From NCBI RefSeq assembly GCF_013363995.1, contig NZ_JABWGO010000001.1, forward strand, positions 1,187,222-1,251,221: a stretch of DNA of 64,000 nt. Reading direction: 5' to 3'. The position numbers and the translations under genes are program-made. Positions within the stretch are counted from its first letter, which is position 1. Each line of letters starts with the position of its first letter. The notes under the pieces are model-generated. The model was not told the DNA's origin and did not search any database. It saw only the letters and a list, made by a program, of their open reading frames with translations. Shown here one piece after another: positions 34,248 through 43,530 of the stretch. Origin of the DNA: Nonomuraea rhodomycinica (GTDB taxonomy: Bacteria; Actinomycetota; Actinomycetes; Streptosporangiales; Streptosporangiaceae).

Positions 34248-35012
34248 TCACCCGGCCGGGGCCAGGCGGTCCAGGGGCGCGGTGGGCAGGGCGATCCAGC
34301 CCTCCGTGGCGGCCGGGCCGGCCTGGCGCGCCTCCGGGACGGTGACCAGGCCGAGGGCCGAGGCCCGGGCGGCGAGCGCGGACACGACGGCGTCCGTGGC
34401 GTCGTCCGAGGCCCGGCAGAGCCGCTCGTACGGGCCGAGGTCCAGCCACGGCGCCTCGGCGAGCAGCCGGTCCACGAGCCGGCCCAGCTCGGCGAGGTTG
34501 GCGGCGCGCTTGTACCCCCGGTGCGGCAGCCCCCACAGCTTCAGGCAGGCCGCCGGGTACACCTCCACGACCGCGCCGCCGCCGTCCCGGTCCACGGGGC
34601 TGCCCCGCCGCGCCAGCTCGGCCAGCAGGGCGGCGCAGCGCATGGTGGCGTGCCCGATGCGGTCGGCCGACACGCTCAGCGGCGTCAGCCCGGTCCGCTC
34701 GCGCACCACCTGGTCGGTGACCCGCAACGCCAGGTCCCGGCGCCAGTCGCGGCCCGCGCGCCCCTCCGGCACCCGGACGTGCCCGGCCCGGTGGGCGGTG
34801 ACGAAGTCGACGAACCGGTCGGGCCAGCCGAGGGGGCAGTCGATCCCCGCCTTGCCGCCGGCCGTCGCCGCCGCGGCCACCGCCTCGGCCACGAGGGCGT
34901 CGTCCGCCACGGTCTCCGCCCTGACGAGCCGCGCCCGGCCGGCGCGCCAGTCGAGCCACGCCACCGCGGTCCGCACGGCCTCGGCGGCCAGGTCGACGCC
35001 GACGGTCAGCAT
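34248..35012 (-). CDS. DUF429 family protein
   Basis: 254 aa with the RNase H-like DUF429 pattern: VGVDLAAEAVRTAVAWLD at the start, GIDCPLGWPDRFVDFV, then VVEVYPAACLKLWGLPHRGY and SDDATDAVVSALAARAS. The conserved acidic residues would fit a metal-dependent nuclease fold, but the activity of the family is not known. It diverges from the AraC-type regulator gene. Confidence 0.78.
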   Translation of the reverse strand: MLTVGVDLAAEAVRTAVAWLDWRAGRARLVRAETVADDALVAEAVAAAATAGGKAGIDCPLGWPDRFVDFVTAHRAGHVRVPEGRAGRDWRRDLALRVTDQVVRERTGLTPLSVSADRIGHATMRCAALLAELARRGSPVDRDGGGAVVEVYPAACLKLWGLPHRGYKRAANLAELGRLVDRLLAEAPWLDLGPYERLCRASDDATDAVVSALAARASALGLVTVPEARQAGPAATEGWIALPTAPLDRLAPAG

Positions 35013-35059
35013 GCCCTCACGATAGGTCCGCCGCCCGGCGGCGCGGGTAGGGTGCCGGT

Positions 35060-35917
35060 ATGGAGATGGCGTACGGGACGCCCGCTCCCCCGCTGCGTCC
35101 GCTGATCGCGCACTACCACGGCTACCGCGAGCGCGGCGCCGTCCCCGCCGTGCACCGGGGGCTGCCGTCGCCGTTCCTGACGCTCATCGTGACCATCGGC
35201 GACCCGCTCGTCATCGCCGCCCACCCCGACCCGGCGCAGGCCCCGGGACGCTACGACACGCTGGCCGGCGGCCTGCACACCGCGCCCGCCCTGGTCACGC
35301 ACGAGGGGCGGCAGGCCGGCGTCCAGCTCGCGCTGAGCCCGCTGGGCGCCCGCGCGCTGCTGGGCGTGCCGGCGGGCGAGCTGAGCGGGCTGGACGTGGA
35401 CGGGACCGACCTGCTCGGCCGCGCCGCGCGTGAGCTGCACGAGCGCCTGAACGCGGCGCCGGACTGGGCGGCGCGCTTCGCGGTCCTGGACGAGCTGCTG
35501 CTGCGCCGGGCCGCGCGGCGCGGCGCGGAGGTGCCCGCCGAGGTGCGGCGGGCCTGGCAGGCGCTGCTGTCGGGCGGCGGCGGGGTGCCGGTGGGCGAGC
35601 TGGCCCGCGACGTCGGCTGGAGCGCCCGCCATCTGGGCTCCCGGTTCGCCGCCGAGGTCGGGCTGTCGCCCAAGGCGGCCGCCCGGGTGATCCGGTTCGA
35701 CCGGGCGCGGCGGCTCCTGCAGCGCCGGGTGGCGGGCGGCCTGCCGCCGCGGCTGGCCGACCTGGCCGCGGCGTGCGGCTACTACGACCAGGCGCACCTG
35801 GCCCGCGAGTTCCGCGACCTCGCCGGGTGCCCGCCCTCACGCTGGCTGGCCGAGGAGGCCGGGCCGGCGGAGGAGCCCGGCCTGTGCGAAGGAGTCGGGC
35901 CTCGGGGGAGAGCTTGA
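35060..35917 (+). CDS. AraC-family regulator
   Basis: 285 aa. An N-terminal sensing domain (residues 1-150, including SPFLTLIVTIGDPLVIAAHP) precedes a C-terminal double helix-turn-helix: VGELARDVGWSARHLGSRFA and LADLAAACGYYDQAHLAREF, ending RDLAGCPPSRWL. Adjacent to a VOC-family gene, which it may control. The inducer is unknown. Confidence 0.85.
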   Translation: MEMAYGTPAPPLRPLIAHYHGYRERGAVPAVHRGLPSPFLTLIVTIGDPLVIAAHPDPAQAPGRYDTLAGGLHTAPALVTHEGRQAGVQLALSPLGARALLGVPAGELSGLDVDGTDLLGRAARELHERLNAAPDWAARFAVLDELLLRRAARRGAEVPAEVRRAWQALLSGGGGVPVGELARDVGWSARHLGSRFAAEVGLSPKAAARVIRFDRARRLLQRRVAGGLPPRLADLAAACGYYDQAHLAREFRDLAGCPPSRWLAEEAGPAEEPGLCEGVGPRGRA

Positions 35918-35977
35918 CCGGACGTTTTCCGCGGGGTTCCGAAACGTCCAAGCCCGAACGGCCTCCCCCGGCGCAGG

Positions 35978-36400
35978 ATGGCAGCCATGACGACGACGAC
36001 ACCGGCACCCCAGGTCTGGCCCACACTGCGCGCCCGTGACGCCCGCGGGCTCATCGCGTTCCTCGTCGAGGCGTTCGGCTTCGAGGAGACCGTCGTGTAC
36101 GGCGAGGGCGAGCGCGTCGACCACGCCCAGCTCGACTGGCCGCCCGGGGGCGGGATCATGCTCGGCTCCGACCGCGGGCGCGACGAGGAGAGCCCCTGGT
36201 GGCTGCCGCCCGGCACGTTCGGCGCGTACGCCGTCACCGACGACCCCGACGCGCTGTTCGAGCGCGCCACGAAGGCCGGGGCGGAGGTGCTGTACGGGCC
36301 GCGCGACACGGACTACGGGTCGCGGGAGTTCGCGGTCCGCGACCCGGAGGGCAACCTGTGGTCCTTCGGCTCGTACCGGGGAGAGCCCCGCCGCGTCTGA
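35978..36400 (+). CDS. VOC-family protein, glyoxalase-like
   Basis: 140 aa, or 137 from the second ATG (35987), which has AGGA upstream. It has the VOC layout of the PhnB/bleomycin-resistance sort: PTLRARDARGLIAFLVEAFG, GIMLGSDR, GAYAVTDDPDALFERATKAG and EFAVRDPEGNLWSFGSY. It lies 60 bp behind the AraC gene, probably in one transcript. The substrate is unknown. Confidence 0.82.
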   Translation: MAAMTTTTPAPQVWPTLRARDARGLIAFLVEAFGFEETVVYGEGERVDHAQLDWPPGGGIMLGSDRGRDEESPWWLPPGTFGAYAVTDDPDALFERATKAGAEVLYGPRDTDYGSREFAVRDPEGNLWSFGSYRGEPRRV

Positions 36401-36414
36401 CGCGACCGCACGCC

Positions 36415-37233
36415 CTACAGCACCAGCAGGATCGTCACGCCGACCACGAGGTCCACGACGCCGCACCACTCGGCGTAGCCGCGCGGGACGACCCGGCGGG
36501 TGACGAAGTGGGCGGCGTCCCACGCGGCGTGCGCCAGCCAGCCGGCGGCGATCAGGTAGCGGGCCGTGTCCGGGCCGGCCGCCAGGGCCGCGACCATGAG
36601 GGCGGCGTACCCGGCCAGGGCGGCGAGCTGGAGCGCGACGACGCCGGGGCCGCGCAGCGTGCGGCGGAACAGCCCGATCACCAGGTACGTGCCGGGCAGC
36701 ACCAGCAGGACGGGCGCCGGCGGGAGCATCGGGTCCACCCAGCAGGCGAGCGTCATGACCAGGCCGAGCAGCGTGGGCCAGCGCCGCTCCAGCAGGCCGC
36801 GCCGCGCCGTCCGGTGGTGGTGGTGCGCGACGCCGTACTCCGCGCGGCGCCGCAGCATCACCAGCAGCATCGCCGGGACCATGAGCACGTGGCCGGCCAT
36901 CATGAGGGCGTGGCCGGACAGCAGCCCGGTCCAGTACGGCACCAGCAGCACGGCGAACGGGGCGTACATCGCCGCGCCCATCTCCGCGATGGCGCCCCAG
37001 CCGTGGCCGCGGTAGCGCATCCAGAGCGACATGCCGACGGTCATGTCCGTGGCCATCACGAGGACGGCGAGGTCCGGGCGGGCGAGCAGGGCGGGCCCGC
37101 CCGGCAGCGCTTCCCAGAGCGGGCCGAGGAGCACCATGCCGAGGATCATCGCGGCGAGCATCTCGGCGAAGTGGCCCAGGAAGCGCCACCGGTTCACGGT
37201 CCCGATCGCCTGCGGGGGGAGTGAGGTCGTCAT
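36415..37233 (-). CDS. Polytopic membrane protein
   Basis: 272 aa with six to eight hydrophobic segments (for example MLAAMILGMVLLGPLW, LAVLVMATDMTVGMSLWM, VVALQLAALAGYAALMVAAL) and a His-rich loop (GVAHHHHRTARRG) that could bind metal. The family is not recognised. It diverges from the GlxA-like regulator, whose target it may be. Confidence 0.7.
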   Translation of the reverse strand: MTTSLPPQAIGTVNRWRFLGHFAEMLAAMILGMVLLGPLWEALPGGPALLARPDLAVLVMATDMTVGMSLWMRYRGHGWGAIAEMGAAMYAPFAVLLVPYWTGLLSGHALMMAGHVLMVPAMLLVMLRRRAEYGVAHHHHRTARRGLLERRWPTLLGLVMTLACWVDPMLPPAPVLLVLPGTYLVIGLFRRTLRGPGVVALQLAALAGYAALMVAALAAGPDTARYLIAAGWLAHAAWDAAHFVTRRVVPRGYAEWCGVVDLVVGVTILLVL

Positions 37234-37330
37234 GGCCCGACTGTGGGGCCGCGGGCGGCCGGGCGGAACTCGCGGCCGCGGATGTGTCCGGAAACTTGGG
37301 ACAGCGGTCCTTCTGGCCTAGATTCCAGAC

Positions 37331-38299
37331 ATGGACGTCCGGCGGGTCGTGATCGTGGGCTACGAGGCGGCGGAGCTGCTCGACATCGCGTGCGTCACCA
37401 CTCCGCTGGTGATGGCCAACCTGGAGGGGCCCCCACCGCCGTACGAGGTGACGGTGGTCACGCCCGGGGGGCGGCCGGTCACCTGCGGCACCGGGCTGAC
37501 GATCCAGGCGCAGGGCGCGCTCGAACGCGTCACCGGGCCGCTGGACACGCTGCTCGTCTCCGGCGGCATCGGGCACGGGGCCGCGGCGGCCGACCGGGGC
37601 ATCGTCGCGCACGTGCGCCGCCTGGCCCGGGAGAGCCGCCGCGTGGCGTCGGTCTGCACGGGCGCGGGCGTCCTGGCCGCCACGGGGCTGCTGGACGGGC
37701 GGCGGGCCACCACCCACTGGGGGTGGGCGCGGACGTTCGCCGTGCGCTACCCGGCGGTCTGCTTCGACCCCGACCCGATCTTCGTCAGGGACGGCCCCGT
37801 GGCCACCGCCGCCGGGGTGACGAGCGCGCTGGACCTCACGCTGGCGTTCATCGAGGAGGACCACGGCGGCGACGTGGCCCGGTCGGTGGCCCGCCAGCTC
37901 GTGACCTACCTCCAGCGGCCGGGCAACCAGGCGCAGATGAGCATGTTCACGGCCGGGCCGCCGCCCGGCGACGGCGTCGTGCGGCGGGTCGTGGAGCACG
38001 TCACGGGCGACCTGGCCGGCGACCTGTCCACGGCGCGGCTGGCCGAGCGCGCGGGGGTGAGCGAGCGGCACCTGTCGCGGCTCTTCCTGCGGCACCTCGG
38101 CCTGACGCCGGCCCGGTTCGTGCGGCGGGCCCGCACCGAGGCCGCCGCCCAGCTCCTCGCGACCACCCGGCTGCCGATGACGGCCGTCGCGGCGCGCTGC
38201 GGGTTCGGCAACGCCGAGACGCTCCGGCAGGCGTTCACGGACCGGTACGGGGTGCCGCCGTCGCAGTATCGCTCGACCCAGTCCGCGCGTTCCCGGTGA
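37331..38299 (+). CDS. GlxA-like AraC regulator with DJ-1/PfpI domain
   Basis: 322 aa. The N-terminal class I glutamine amidotransferase-like (DJ-1/PfpI) domain contains DTLLVSGGIG and the elbow SVCTGAGVLAATGLLDG. The C-terminal AraC domain has LSTARLAERAGVSERHLSRL and VAARCGFGNAETLRQAF. Such proteins often govern amine or amino-acid metabolism. It diverges from the polytopic membrane protein gene. Confidence 0.87.
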   Translation: MDVRRVVIVGYEAAELLDIACVTTPLVMANLEGPPPPYEVTVVTPGGRPVTCGTGLTIQAQGALERVTGPLDTLLVSGGIGHGAAAADRGIVAHVRRLARESRRVASVCTGAGVLAATGLLDGRRATTHWGWARTFAVRYPAVCFDPDPIFVRDGPVATAAGVTSALDLTLAFIEEDHGGDVARSVARQLVTYLQRPGNQAQMSMFTAGPPPGDGVVRRVVEHVTGDLAGDLSTARLAERAGVSERHLSRLFLRHLGLTPARFVRRARTEAAAQLLATTRLPMTAVAARCGFGNAETLRQAFTDRYGVPPSQYRSTQSARSR

Positions 38300-38828
38300 G
38301 CGCCTGAATCGCGCTCCAGCCATGGCAGAACTCACCTTTATTCGGCCCGCCGATTTGTCATCATCGCAAAACGGCCACTCCCTTCCGCATTTCCCGTGCG
38401 CTCTCCTTCACCGGCCGCTGAATTTCGCGCCGGCGCCCTTCGGCGATCAATACGCTTTACCGGTGACCGGCGGGGCCGGCGGCATGGCCTCGCCCATCCG
38501 GACCGCTTCCGGCCGTACGCGAAGAGTTCGCCCGGCCGCCTCCGGGGATCCACTCGCGAGCCATCAGGGCCGCTCCGGAGGGTCGCGGGCGGCCGGAGCG
38601 TAGAGTCCGCCCCCTATCCCTCACCGCGATACGGCCCACCGAACATGAAAGATCCACGCGTCTTTCGTGAATTCTTCACGGAGCGATATGTCGGGCTCAC
38701 GCTTTTGTGGAGGGAATGTCCTTGACATGGTCACAATGGGAGAGTCCCATCAGACGGGTCGAGGGGGGTGAAGACCCGCCAGATCGTGACCGAATTTCCA
38801 CATGTGCGTTAAGGGGGACGCTCTCCCA
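38300..38828. other. Gap before the anthracycline cluster; probable SARP promoter
   Basis: About 530 bases without a supportable gene. A TTGACA at 38722-38727 could be a -35 box, but I see no clear -10 at the right spacing. A small palindrome (TGGGA/TCCCA, 38737-38749) follows. The stretch marks the boundary between housekeeping genes and the biosynthetic cluster. Confidence 0.4.
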
Positions 38829-39620
38829 ATGGAAGTCAAGCTGTTAGGACCGCTCGTCGCGTGCCAGAACGGGATGTCGATCACACCCATCCCCCGCAAG
38901 CCCCGCCAGGTCTTCTCGCTCCTGGCGCTGCACGCCGGCACCGTGGTCACGGTGTCGTCCTTCGTCGAGGAGCTGTGGGGCATGCATCCGCCGACGAGTG
39001 CGCTGTCCACCCTGCAGACCTACATCCTCCAGGTCCGCAGGGGCATCGCCGCGGCGCTCGGCGCCACCCGCACCGACGCGGCGAAGAACGTCCTGAGGAC
39101 CTGCTACGGCGGGTACCTGCTCGACATCGACCCCGGTGACGTGGACGTCCACCGGTACGAGCAGCTCTCCGCCGCCGGCAAGCAGGCCTTCGAGGCCGGT
39201 CAGTGGGAGTCTGCCTCGGCGCTGTTCCGCGAGGCGCTGGACATCTGGCGCGGCGAGGCGCTCGTCGACGTCCACGCCGGGCTGCGGATCGGGGTCGAGG
39301 TGGCCCGGCTGGAGGAGAGCAGGCTCGGCGTGCTGGAGGCGCGCATCGAGACCGACCTCAGGCTGAACCGGCACGTCGGGCTGCTGGCCGAGCTGTCCGC
39401 GCTGACCGCAAGATACCCGATGCACGAGAACTTCTGGGCCCAGTTCATGATCGCGTTGCACCGGTCGGGCCGCAAGAGCCAGGCCCTGGAGAACTTCATC
39501 AAGCTGCGCACCACGCTGGTGAGCGAGCTGGGCGTCGAGCCGTCGGCCCGCCTCCAGCACCTCCAGCAGGCCATCTTGCGCTCGGACCCGAAGCTCGACC
39601 TGGTGAGGATCGCCGGATAA
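38829..39620 (+). CDS. SARP-family pathway activator with TTA codon
   Basis: 263 aa from ATG 38829; AAGGGGG lies upstream. The N-terminal OmpR-like winged helix (VKLLGPLVACQNGM to TLQTYILQVRRGI) and the bacterial transcriptional activator domain (residues ~95-255, VDVHRYEQLSAAGKQAFEAG and PMHENFWAQFMIALHRSGRK) give the DnrI/AknI-like SARP build. Codon 6 is TTA (38844-38846), the rare leucine codon read by bldA tRNA, so production may depend on development. It is the first gene of the cluster in this direction and likely activates the biosynthetic operons. Confidence 0.92.
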   Translation: MEVKLLGPLVACQNGMSITPIPRKPRQVFSLLALHAGTVVTVSSFVEELWGMHPPTSALSTLQTYILQVRRGIAAALGATRTDAAKNVLRTCYGGYLLDIDPGDVDVHRYEQLSAAGKQAFEAGQWESASALFREALDIWRGEALVDVHAGLRIGVEVARLEESRLGVLEARIETDLRLNRHVGLLAELSALTARYPMHENFWAQFMIALHRSGRKSQALENFIKLRTTLVSELGVEPSARLQHLQQAILRSDPKLDLVRIAG

Positions 39621-39632
39621 GGAGCGACTGCA

Positions 39633-40742
39633 TTGTCGACCTATGTGTGGAACTACCTGCAGGAGTATCGCGAGGAGCGCGCCGACATCCTCGACGCGGT
39701 GGAGACCGTCTTCGAGTCGGGCCAGCTCATCCTGGGCGGGAGCGTGGCGTCGTTCGAGCGGGAGTTCGCCGCGTACCACGGCCTGCCCCATTGCGTGGGT
39801 GTGGACAACGGCACCAACGCGATCGTCCTGGGCCTGCAGGCGCTCGGGATAGGCCCGGGGGACGAGGTGATCACCGTGTCCAACACGGCGGCGCCCACGG
39901 TGGTGGCCGTCGACGCGGTGGGCGCGACACCCGTGTTCGTGGACGTCCGGGCCGAGGACTACCTCATGGACACCACGCTGATCGAGGCGGCGATCACCCC
40001 GCGTACACGCTGCCTGCTGCCCGTGCACCTGTACGGGCAGTGCGTCGAGATGCGCCCGGTGCTGGAGCTGGCCGAGCGGCACGGGCTGCGGGTGCTGGAG
40101 GACTGCGCCCAGGCGCACGGCGCGCGCCACCACGGGACCCTCGCGGGCACCATGGGGCACGCGGCGGCCTTCTCCTTCTACCCGACCAAGGTGCTCGGCG
40201 CGTACGGCGACGGCGGCGCCACGGTGACCGCCGACGCCGAGGTGGACGCCAACCTGCGCCGGCTGCGCTACTACGGCATGGAGCAGCAGTACTACGTCGT
40301 CAGGACGCCCGGCCACAACAGCCGGCTCGACGAGGTGCAGGCGGAGATCCTGCGGCGCAAGCTGCGGCGGCTCGACGCCTACATCGCCCGCCGGCGTGAG
40401 GTCGCCCGGCGCTACGAGGAGGGGCTGGGCGACGTCCCGGGGCTGGTGCTGCCCGCCCTGGCCGAGGGCAACGACCACGTCCACTACGTCTACGTCGTGC
40501 GGCACCCCGAGCGGGACCGCGTCATCGAGGCGCTCAACGCCTACGACATCCACCTGAACGTCAGCTACCGCTGGCCGGTGCACACCATGACCGGCTTCGC
40601 GCACCTCGGCTACGGCAAGGGGTCGCTGCCGGTGACGGAGCGGCTGGCCGGGGAGATCTTCTCGCTGCCGATGTACCCGTCGCTGCCGGCCGACACCCAG
40701 GACAAGGTGATCTCGGCGCTGCGCTCGGTGCTCGACGCATGA
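39633..40742 (+). CDS. DegT/DnrJ/EryC1-type sugar 3-aminotransferase
   Basis: 369 aa from TTG 39633. PLP-dependent fold type [21 protein letters not shown], then [14 protein letters not shown] (PLP-ring Asp) and [16 protein letters not shown], in which Lys forms the Schiff base. Similar enzymes (DnmJ, EvaB, KijD2, RubN4 types) aminate the C3 keto group of a dTDP-3,4-diketo or 3-keto-deoxysugar. The C3-methyltransferase and N-oxygenase in the same cluster indicate a branched 3-amino sugar that is then oxidised. It follows the SARP by 12 bp. Confidence 0.9.
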   Translation: MSTYVWNYLQEYREERADILDAVETVFESGQLILGGSVASFEREFAAYHGLPHCVGVDNGTNAIVLGLQALGIGPGDEVITVSNTAAPTVVAVDAVGATPVFVDVRAEDYLMDTTLIEAAITPRTRCLLPVHLYGQCVEMRPVLELAERHGLRVLEDCAQAHGARHHGTLAGTMGHAAAFSFYPTKVLGAYGDGGATVTADAEVDANLRRLRYYGMEQQYYVVRTPGHNSRLDEVQAEILRRKLRRLDAYIARRREVARRYEEGLGDVPGLVLPALAEGNDHVHYVYVVRHPERDRVIEALNAYDIHLNVSYRWPVHTMTGFAHLGYGKGSLPVTERLAGEIFSLPMYPSLPADTQDKVISALRSVLDA

Positions 40743-40823
40743 CGAAGGGCGGAGGCGGCCGGACCGCCTCCGCCCTCCGGAGGCCCCCCGAAGGCCCTCC
40801 GGACGTCCCCGTGGGGCGACCGC

Positions 40824-41753
40824 TCAGGCGGCCTCCGTGGAGCGCCACAGGTCGCGGATCGACTCGCGCGGCGCGATGCGCGGCCGCCACCCCAGCCGCT
40901 CCCGGGCCCGCCGGATGTCCATCAGCGTCCAGTCGCCGCCCTTGCTGCGCACCTCCTGGTCGAGGTGCTTGATCCGGTCCTGGGGGAAGCCCGCGGCCTC
41001 GATCAGCCACTCGACCAGGCATCCGATCGGCAGCGCCTCCCCGAGACCGACGTTGATCACCTGGCCGCCCACCGGCGCCCGGGCCGCCCGCTCGATCGCC
41101 TCGGCCACGTCGCGCACGTCCACGAAGTCGCGCCGCGCGTCGGCGACGCTCAGCTCCAGCGTCCCGCCCGTCTCCAGGGCCCGCCGGATGCGGCCGGCCA
41201 GCGCCGCGAGGAAGCTCTCCCGCGGCGGGTACGGCCCCGACATGTTGGCCGCCCGCAGGACCACCGCGTCGATCCCGTGCCGCTCCACGGCCGTCAGGAC
41301 CGCCTGGGAGGTGGCCAGCTTGGCCCGCGCGTACGGGGTGACGGGCGCCGGCTCGACGTCCTCGGTGAGCAGCGTGCCGTGCGGCACCGGGCCGTACTCG
41401 TGGACCGAGCCCACGTGCACCAGGCGCGGCCGGCGGGGCGCCCGGGCGAGCCCCTCCAGCAGCCGGTCCACCAGCCTGATGTGCGAGTACGTCATCTCCT
41501 CGGTCGTGTCGCCCCACCCGCCGGCCGCGTTGACGACGGCGCGGGCCGTGGAGACCAGCTCGGCGATCCGCCGCGGCTCGGTCGCGGTCACGTCCAGGGC
41601 GGCGAACGGGTACGGCTCCAGGTGCGGGGCCGCGTGGCGGGCCACCGCGAGCACGTCCCAGCCCCGGCCGGCGAAGGCCGCGCACACCTGCCTGCCGACG
41701 CTTCCCGAGCCGCCGAGGACGATCACCCGCCCGGGCGCGCCCTCCCCGTTCAC
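40824..41753 (-). CDS. NAD(P)-dependent dTDP-sugar 4-ketoreductase
   Basis: 309 aa of the extended SDR family, from GTG 41753, which overlaps the epimerase stop (GTGA). The nucleotide site is VIVLGGSGSVGRQVCAAFAG; VHVGSVHEYG with TPYARAKLA gives the Ser-Tyr-Lys triad. A C-terminal substrate part follows. The EvaE/KijD10/DnmV-type role, reduction of the C4 ketone as the last sugar step, fits the position, but another NDP-sugar epimerase/reductase role cannot be excluded. Confidence 0.82.
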   Translation of the reverse strand: MNGEGAPGRVIVLGGSGSVGRQVCAAFAGRGWDVLAVARHAAPHLEPYPFAALDVTATEPRRIAELVSTARAVVNAAGGWGDTTEEMTYSHIRLVDRLLEGLARAPRRPRLVHVGSVHEYGPVPHGTLLTEDVEPAPVTPYARAKLATSQAVLTAVERHGIDAVVLRAANMSGPYPPRESFLAALAGRIRRALETGGTLELSVADARRDFVDVRDVAEAIERAARAPVGGQVINVGLGEALPIGCLVEWLIEAAGFPQDRIKHLDQEVRSKGGDWTLMDIRRARERLGWRPRIAPRESIRDLWRSTEAA

Positions 41754-42358
41754 CGGCCCCACAACGCCCGCTCCACCTCCAGGGAGGCGGCGTACGACGG
41801 CAGCAGGCCCGCCCGCCGCGCCTCCTCCAGCGTCGGCGCCGCCCCGTCCCGGGGCGACACGATCGGCTCCCCCAGCTCCTCCGGGACGGGCAGGCCGAGC
41901 TCCGGGTCCAGGGCCGACAGCGCCAGCTCGTGCTCCGGCATGTACTCCTGGGACAGCATGTACGACATCACGGTGTCGTCCTCCAGGGCCACGAACGCGT
42001 GGCCCACGCCCACGGGGAAGTACAGGCAGCGGAACTCGCGCGGGTCGAGCAGCACCGCCTCCCACCGGCCGTAGGTGGGCGAGCCGGTCCTGACGTCCAC
42101 GATGATGTCCAGCGAGCGCCCCTGGGGGCAGTAGACGTACTTGGCCGTGCCCGGCGGGGTGACGGTGTAGTGGACGCCCCGCACCACGCCGCGCCGCGAG
42201 CGGCTGTGGTTGGTCTGGCGCACCGGGAAGAGCGGATGCCCGGCCGCGGCCTCGAAGGCGGCGTGCTGGAACGGCGAGACGAACAGCCCGCGGTCGTCGG
42301 GGAAGATCTCGGGGATGAACTCGTAGGCGCCGGCGACGGCCAGCTCGCGCGCCTTCAC
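41750..42358 (-). CDS. dTDP-4-keto-6-deoxysugar (3,)5-epimerase
   Basis: 202 aa of the RmlC cupin family from GTG 42358, overlapping the upstream gene's stop (GTGA). Catalytic parts: RGVVRGVHYTVTPPGTAKYV with the base His, LDIIVDVRTGSPTYGRWEAV, and FPVGVGHAFVALEDDTVMSY with the acid Tyr region. In branched aminosugar pathways such an enzyme (EvaD-type) inverts C5, giving an L-sugar. Confidence 0.9.
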   Translation of the reverse strand: MKARELAVAGAYEFIPEIFPDDRGLFVSPFQHAAFEAAAGHPLFPVRQTNHSRSRRGVVRGVHYTVTPPGTAKYVYCPQGRSLDIIVDVRTGSPTYGRWEAVLLDPREFRCLYFPVGVGHAFVALEDDTVMSYMLSQEYMPEHELALSALDPELGLPVPEELGEPIVSPRDGAAPTLEEARRAGLLPSYAASLEVERALWGR

Positions 42359-43530
42359 CGCAGCGCCTGGGCGCTGAGGTAGTCGACCGCGTCGGCGTGG
42401 TTGTACGGGTGCATGAACCCTCCCGCGCGCACGTCGCGGTACAGCTTCGACAGCGGGTGCTTGCCCGTGTAGGCGGCGCCGCCGACCACGGTCACGCAGT
42501 CGTCGACGATGCCCACCGCGTGCTTGTTCACCAGGAACTTGGCGTACTGGAACGGGGTCATCATGCCACGCCCGCGCTCGTCCGGGTCGCCGCTGAGGTC
42601 CTCGGACAGCCGGTCGGCCTCGGCCAGCGCGTGCGTGACGGCGCAGCGCAGCGCGTACAGGCGGGTGTCGATCTCGGCCAGCAGCGTCCGCACGCCGGAC
42701 TGCGGCTCGCCGCGCCTGCGGGTGGCGGCCACCGCGAGGTCGCGGGCGGCCTCGGCGAGCCCCACGTAGATGCCGAGCATGGTGATCGAGGACACCGTCT
42801 GGCCGGCCAGGGCGGCGTCGCTGGGCTCGTCGAGCAGCCCGCGCGGCAGCACGTTCTCCTCCGGGACGGGGCAGGCGTCGAAGACGATGTCCACGCTGCC
42901 GGAGGAGCGCATGCCCATGCCGTCCCAGTTGTCCTCCACGGTCAGGCCCGGGGTGTGCCGGGGCACCACGGGGGCGGCCAGCCGTACCGGCTGCCCCGGC
43001 TCGTGCAGCTGCGCGGAGATGACGAAGTGGGTGGCGATCGGCGCCATGCTGACCAGCGTCTTGCGGCCGGTGAGCCGGTAGGTGCCGTCGTCGCCGCGGG
43101 TGAGGGCCGTCACCTGCTTGGTGTCCTTGACGGCGCCGCACACCACGGCCTCGCCGGCGGCCATCTGGCGCAGGATGTCGCTGGCCAGGCGCCGCGCGTT
43201 CGGGGCGCCGTGCCGGGCCTCGTAGGTCATGGTCAGGCCGCGGCTGAACTGCATGTGCAGGGCGAGGGCCACGCCCGCGTCGGCCTGGGCCAGCTCGCGC
43301 AGCGCCACGGCGACGTCGTGCATCCGCGTGACCCCGATCCCGCCGTGGTCGCGGGGGACGGTGGCGCCCATGACGCCGTCCTTGCGCATCCGGGCGAACA
43401 GATGCGCGGGCAGGGCGGCCGCGCGGTCGTTCGCCGCCGCCTCCTCCTTGAGGACGGGCAGGTAGGGGCGCAGGAGTTCGAGCAGGCGCCGCCCCTCGGC
43501 GGACACCGGTGTTCGCAGATCAGGTGACAT
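42355..43530 (-). CDS. Flavin-dependent aminosugar N-oxygenase (nitrososynthase type)
   Basis: 391 aa with the acyl-CoA dehydrogenase fold. Parts: VMGATVPRDHGGIGVTRMHD, TGRKTLVSMAPIATHFVISA and the C-terminal GKHPLSKLYRDVRAGGFMHP followed by YNHADAVDYLSAQAL. This end and the length match the sugar N-oxygenases ORF36 (everninomicin), RubN8 and KijD3, which oxidise a 3-amino sugar to hydroxylamino and nitroso sugar using reduced flavin and O2. A catalytic Glu, essential in true acyl-CoA dehydrogenases, is not obvious. Companion 3-aminotransferase and C3-methyltransferase genes support this role. It predicts a nitro or nitroso sugar. An oxidation stopping at hydroxylamine is possible. Confidence 0.85.
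   Translation of the reverse strand: MSPDLRTPVSAEGRRLLELLRPYLPVLKEEAAANDRAAALPAHLFARMRKDGVMGATVPRDHGGIGVTRMHDVAVALRELAQADAGVALALHMQFSRGLTMTYEARHGAPNARRLASDILRQMAAGEAVVCGAVKDTKQVTALTRGDDGTYRLTGRKTLVSMAPIATHFVISAQLHEPGQPVRLAAPVVPRHTPGLTVEDNWDGMGMRSSGSVDIVFDACPVPEENVLPRGLLDEPSDAALAGQTVSSITMLGIYVGLAEAARDLAVAATRRRGEPQSGVRTLLAEIDTRLYALRCAVTHALAEADRLSEDLSGDPDERGRGMMTPFQYAKFLVNKHAVGIVDDCVTVVGGAAYTGKHPLSKLYRDVRAGGFMHPYNHADAVDYLSAQALR

Noticed and set aside
38322..38725. Small ORFs before the SARP, such as MKDPRVFREFF at 38645
   Set aside because: No ribosome binding site and no recognisable product; treated as non-coding.
42355..43530. Ordinary fatty-acid acyl-CoA dehydrogenase
   Set aside because: The C-terminal motif, operon with dTDP-sugar genes and presence of aminotransferase and C-methyltransferase favour the sugar N-oxygenase type.
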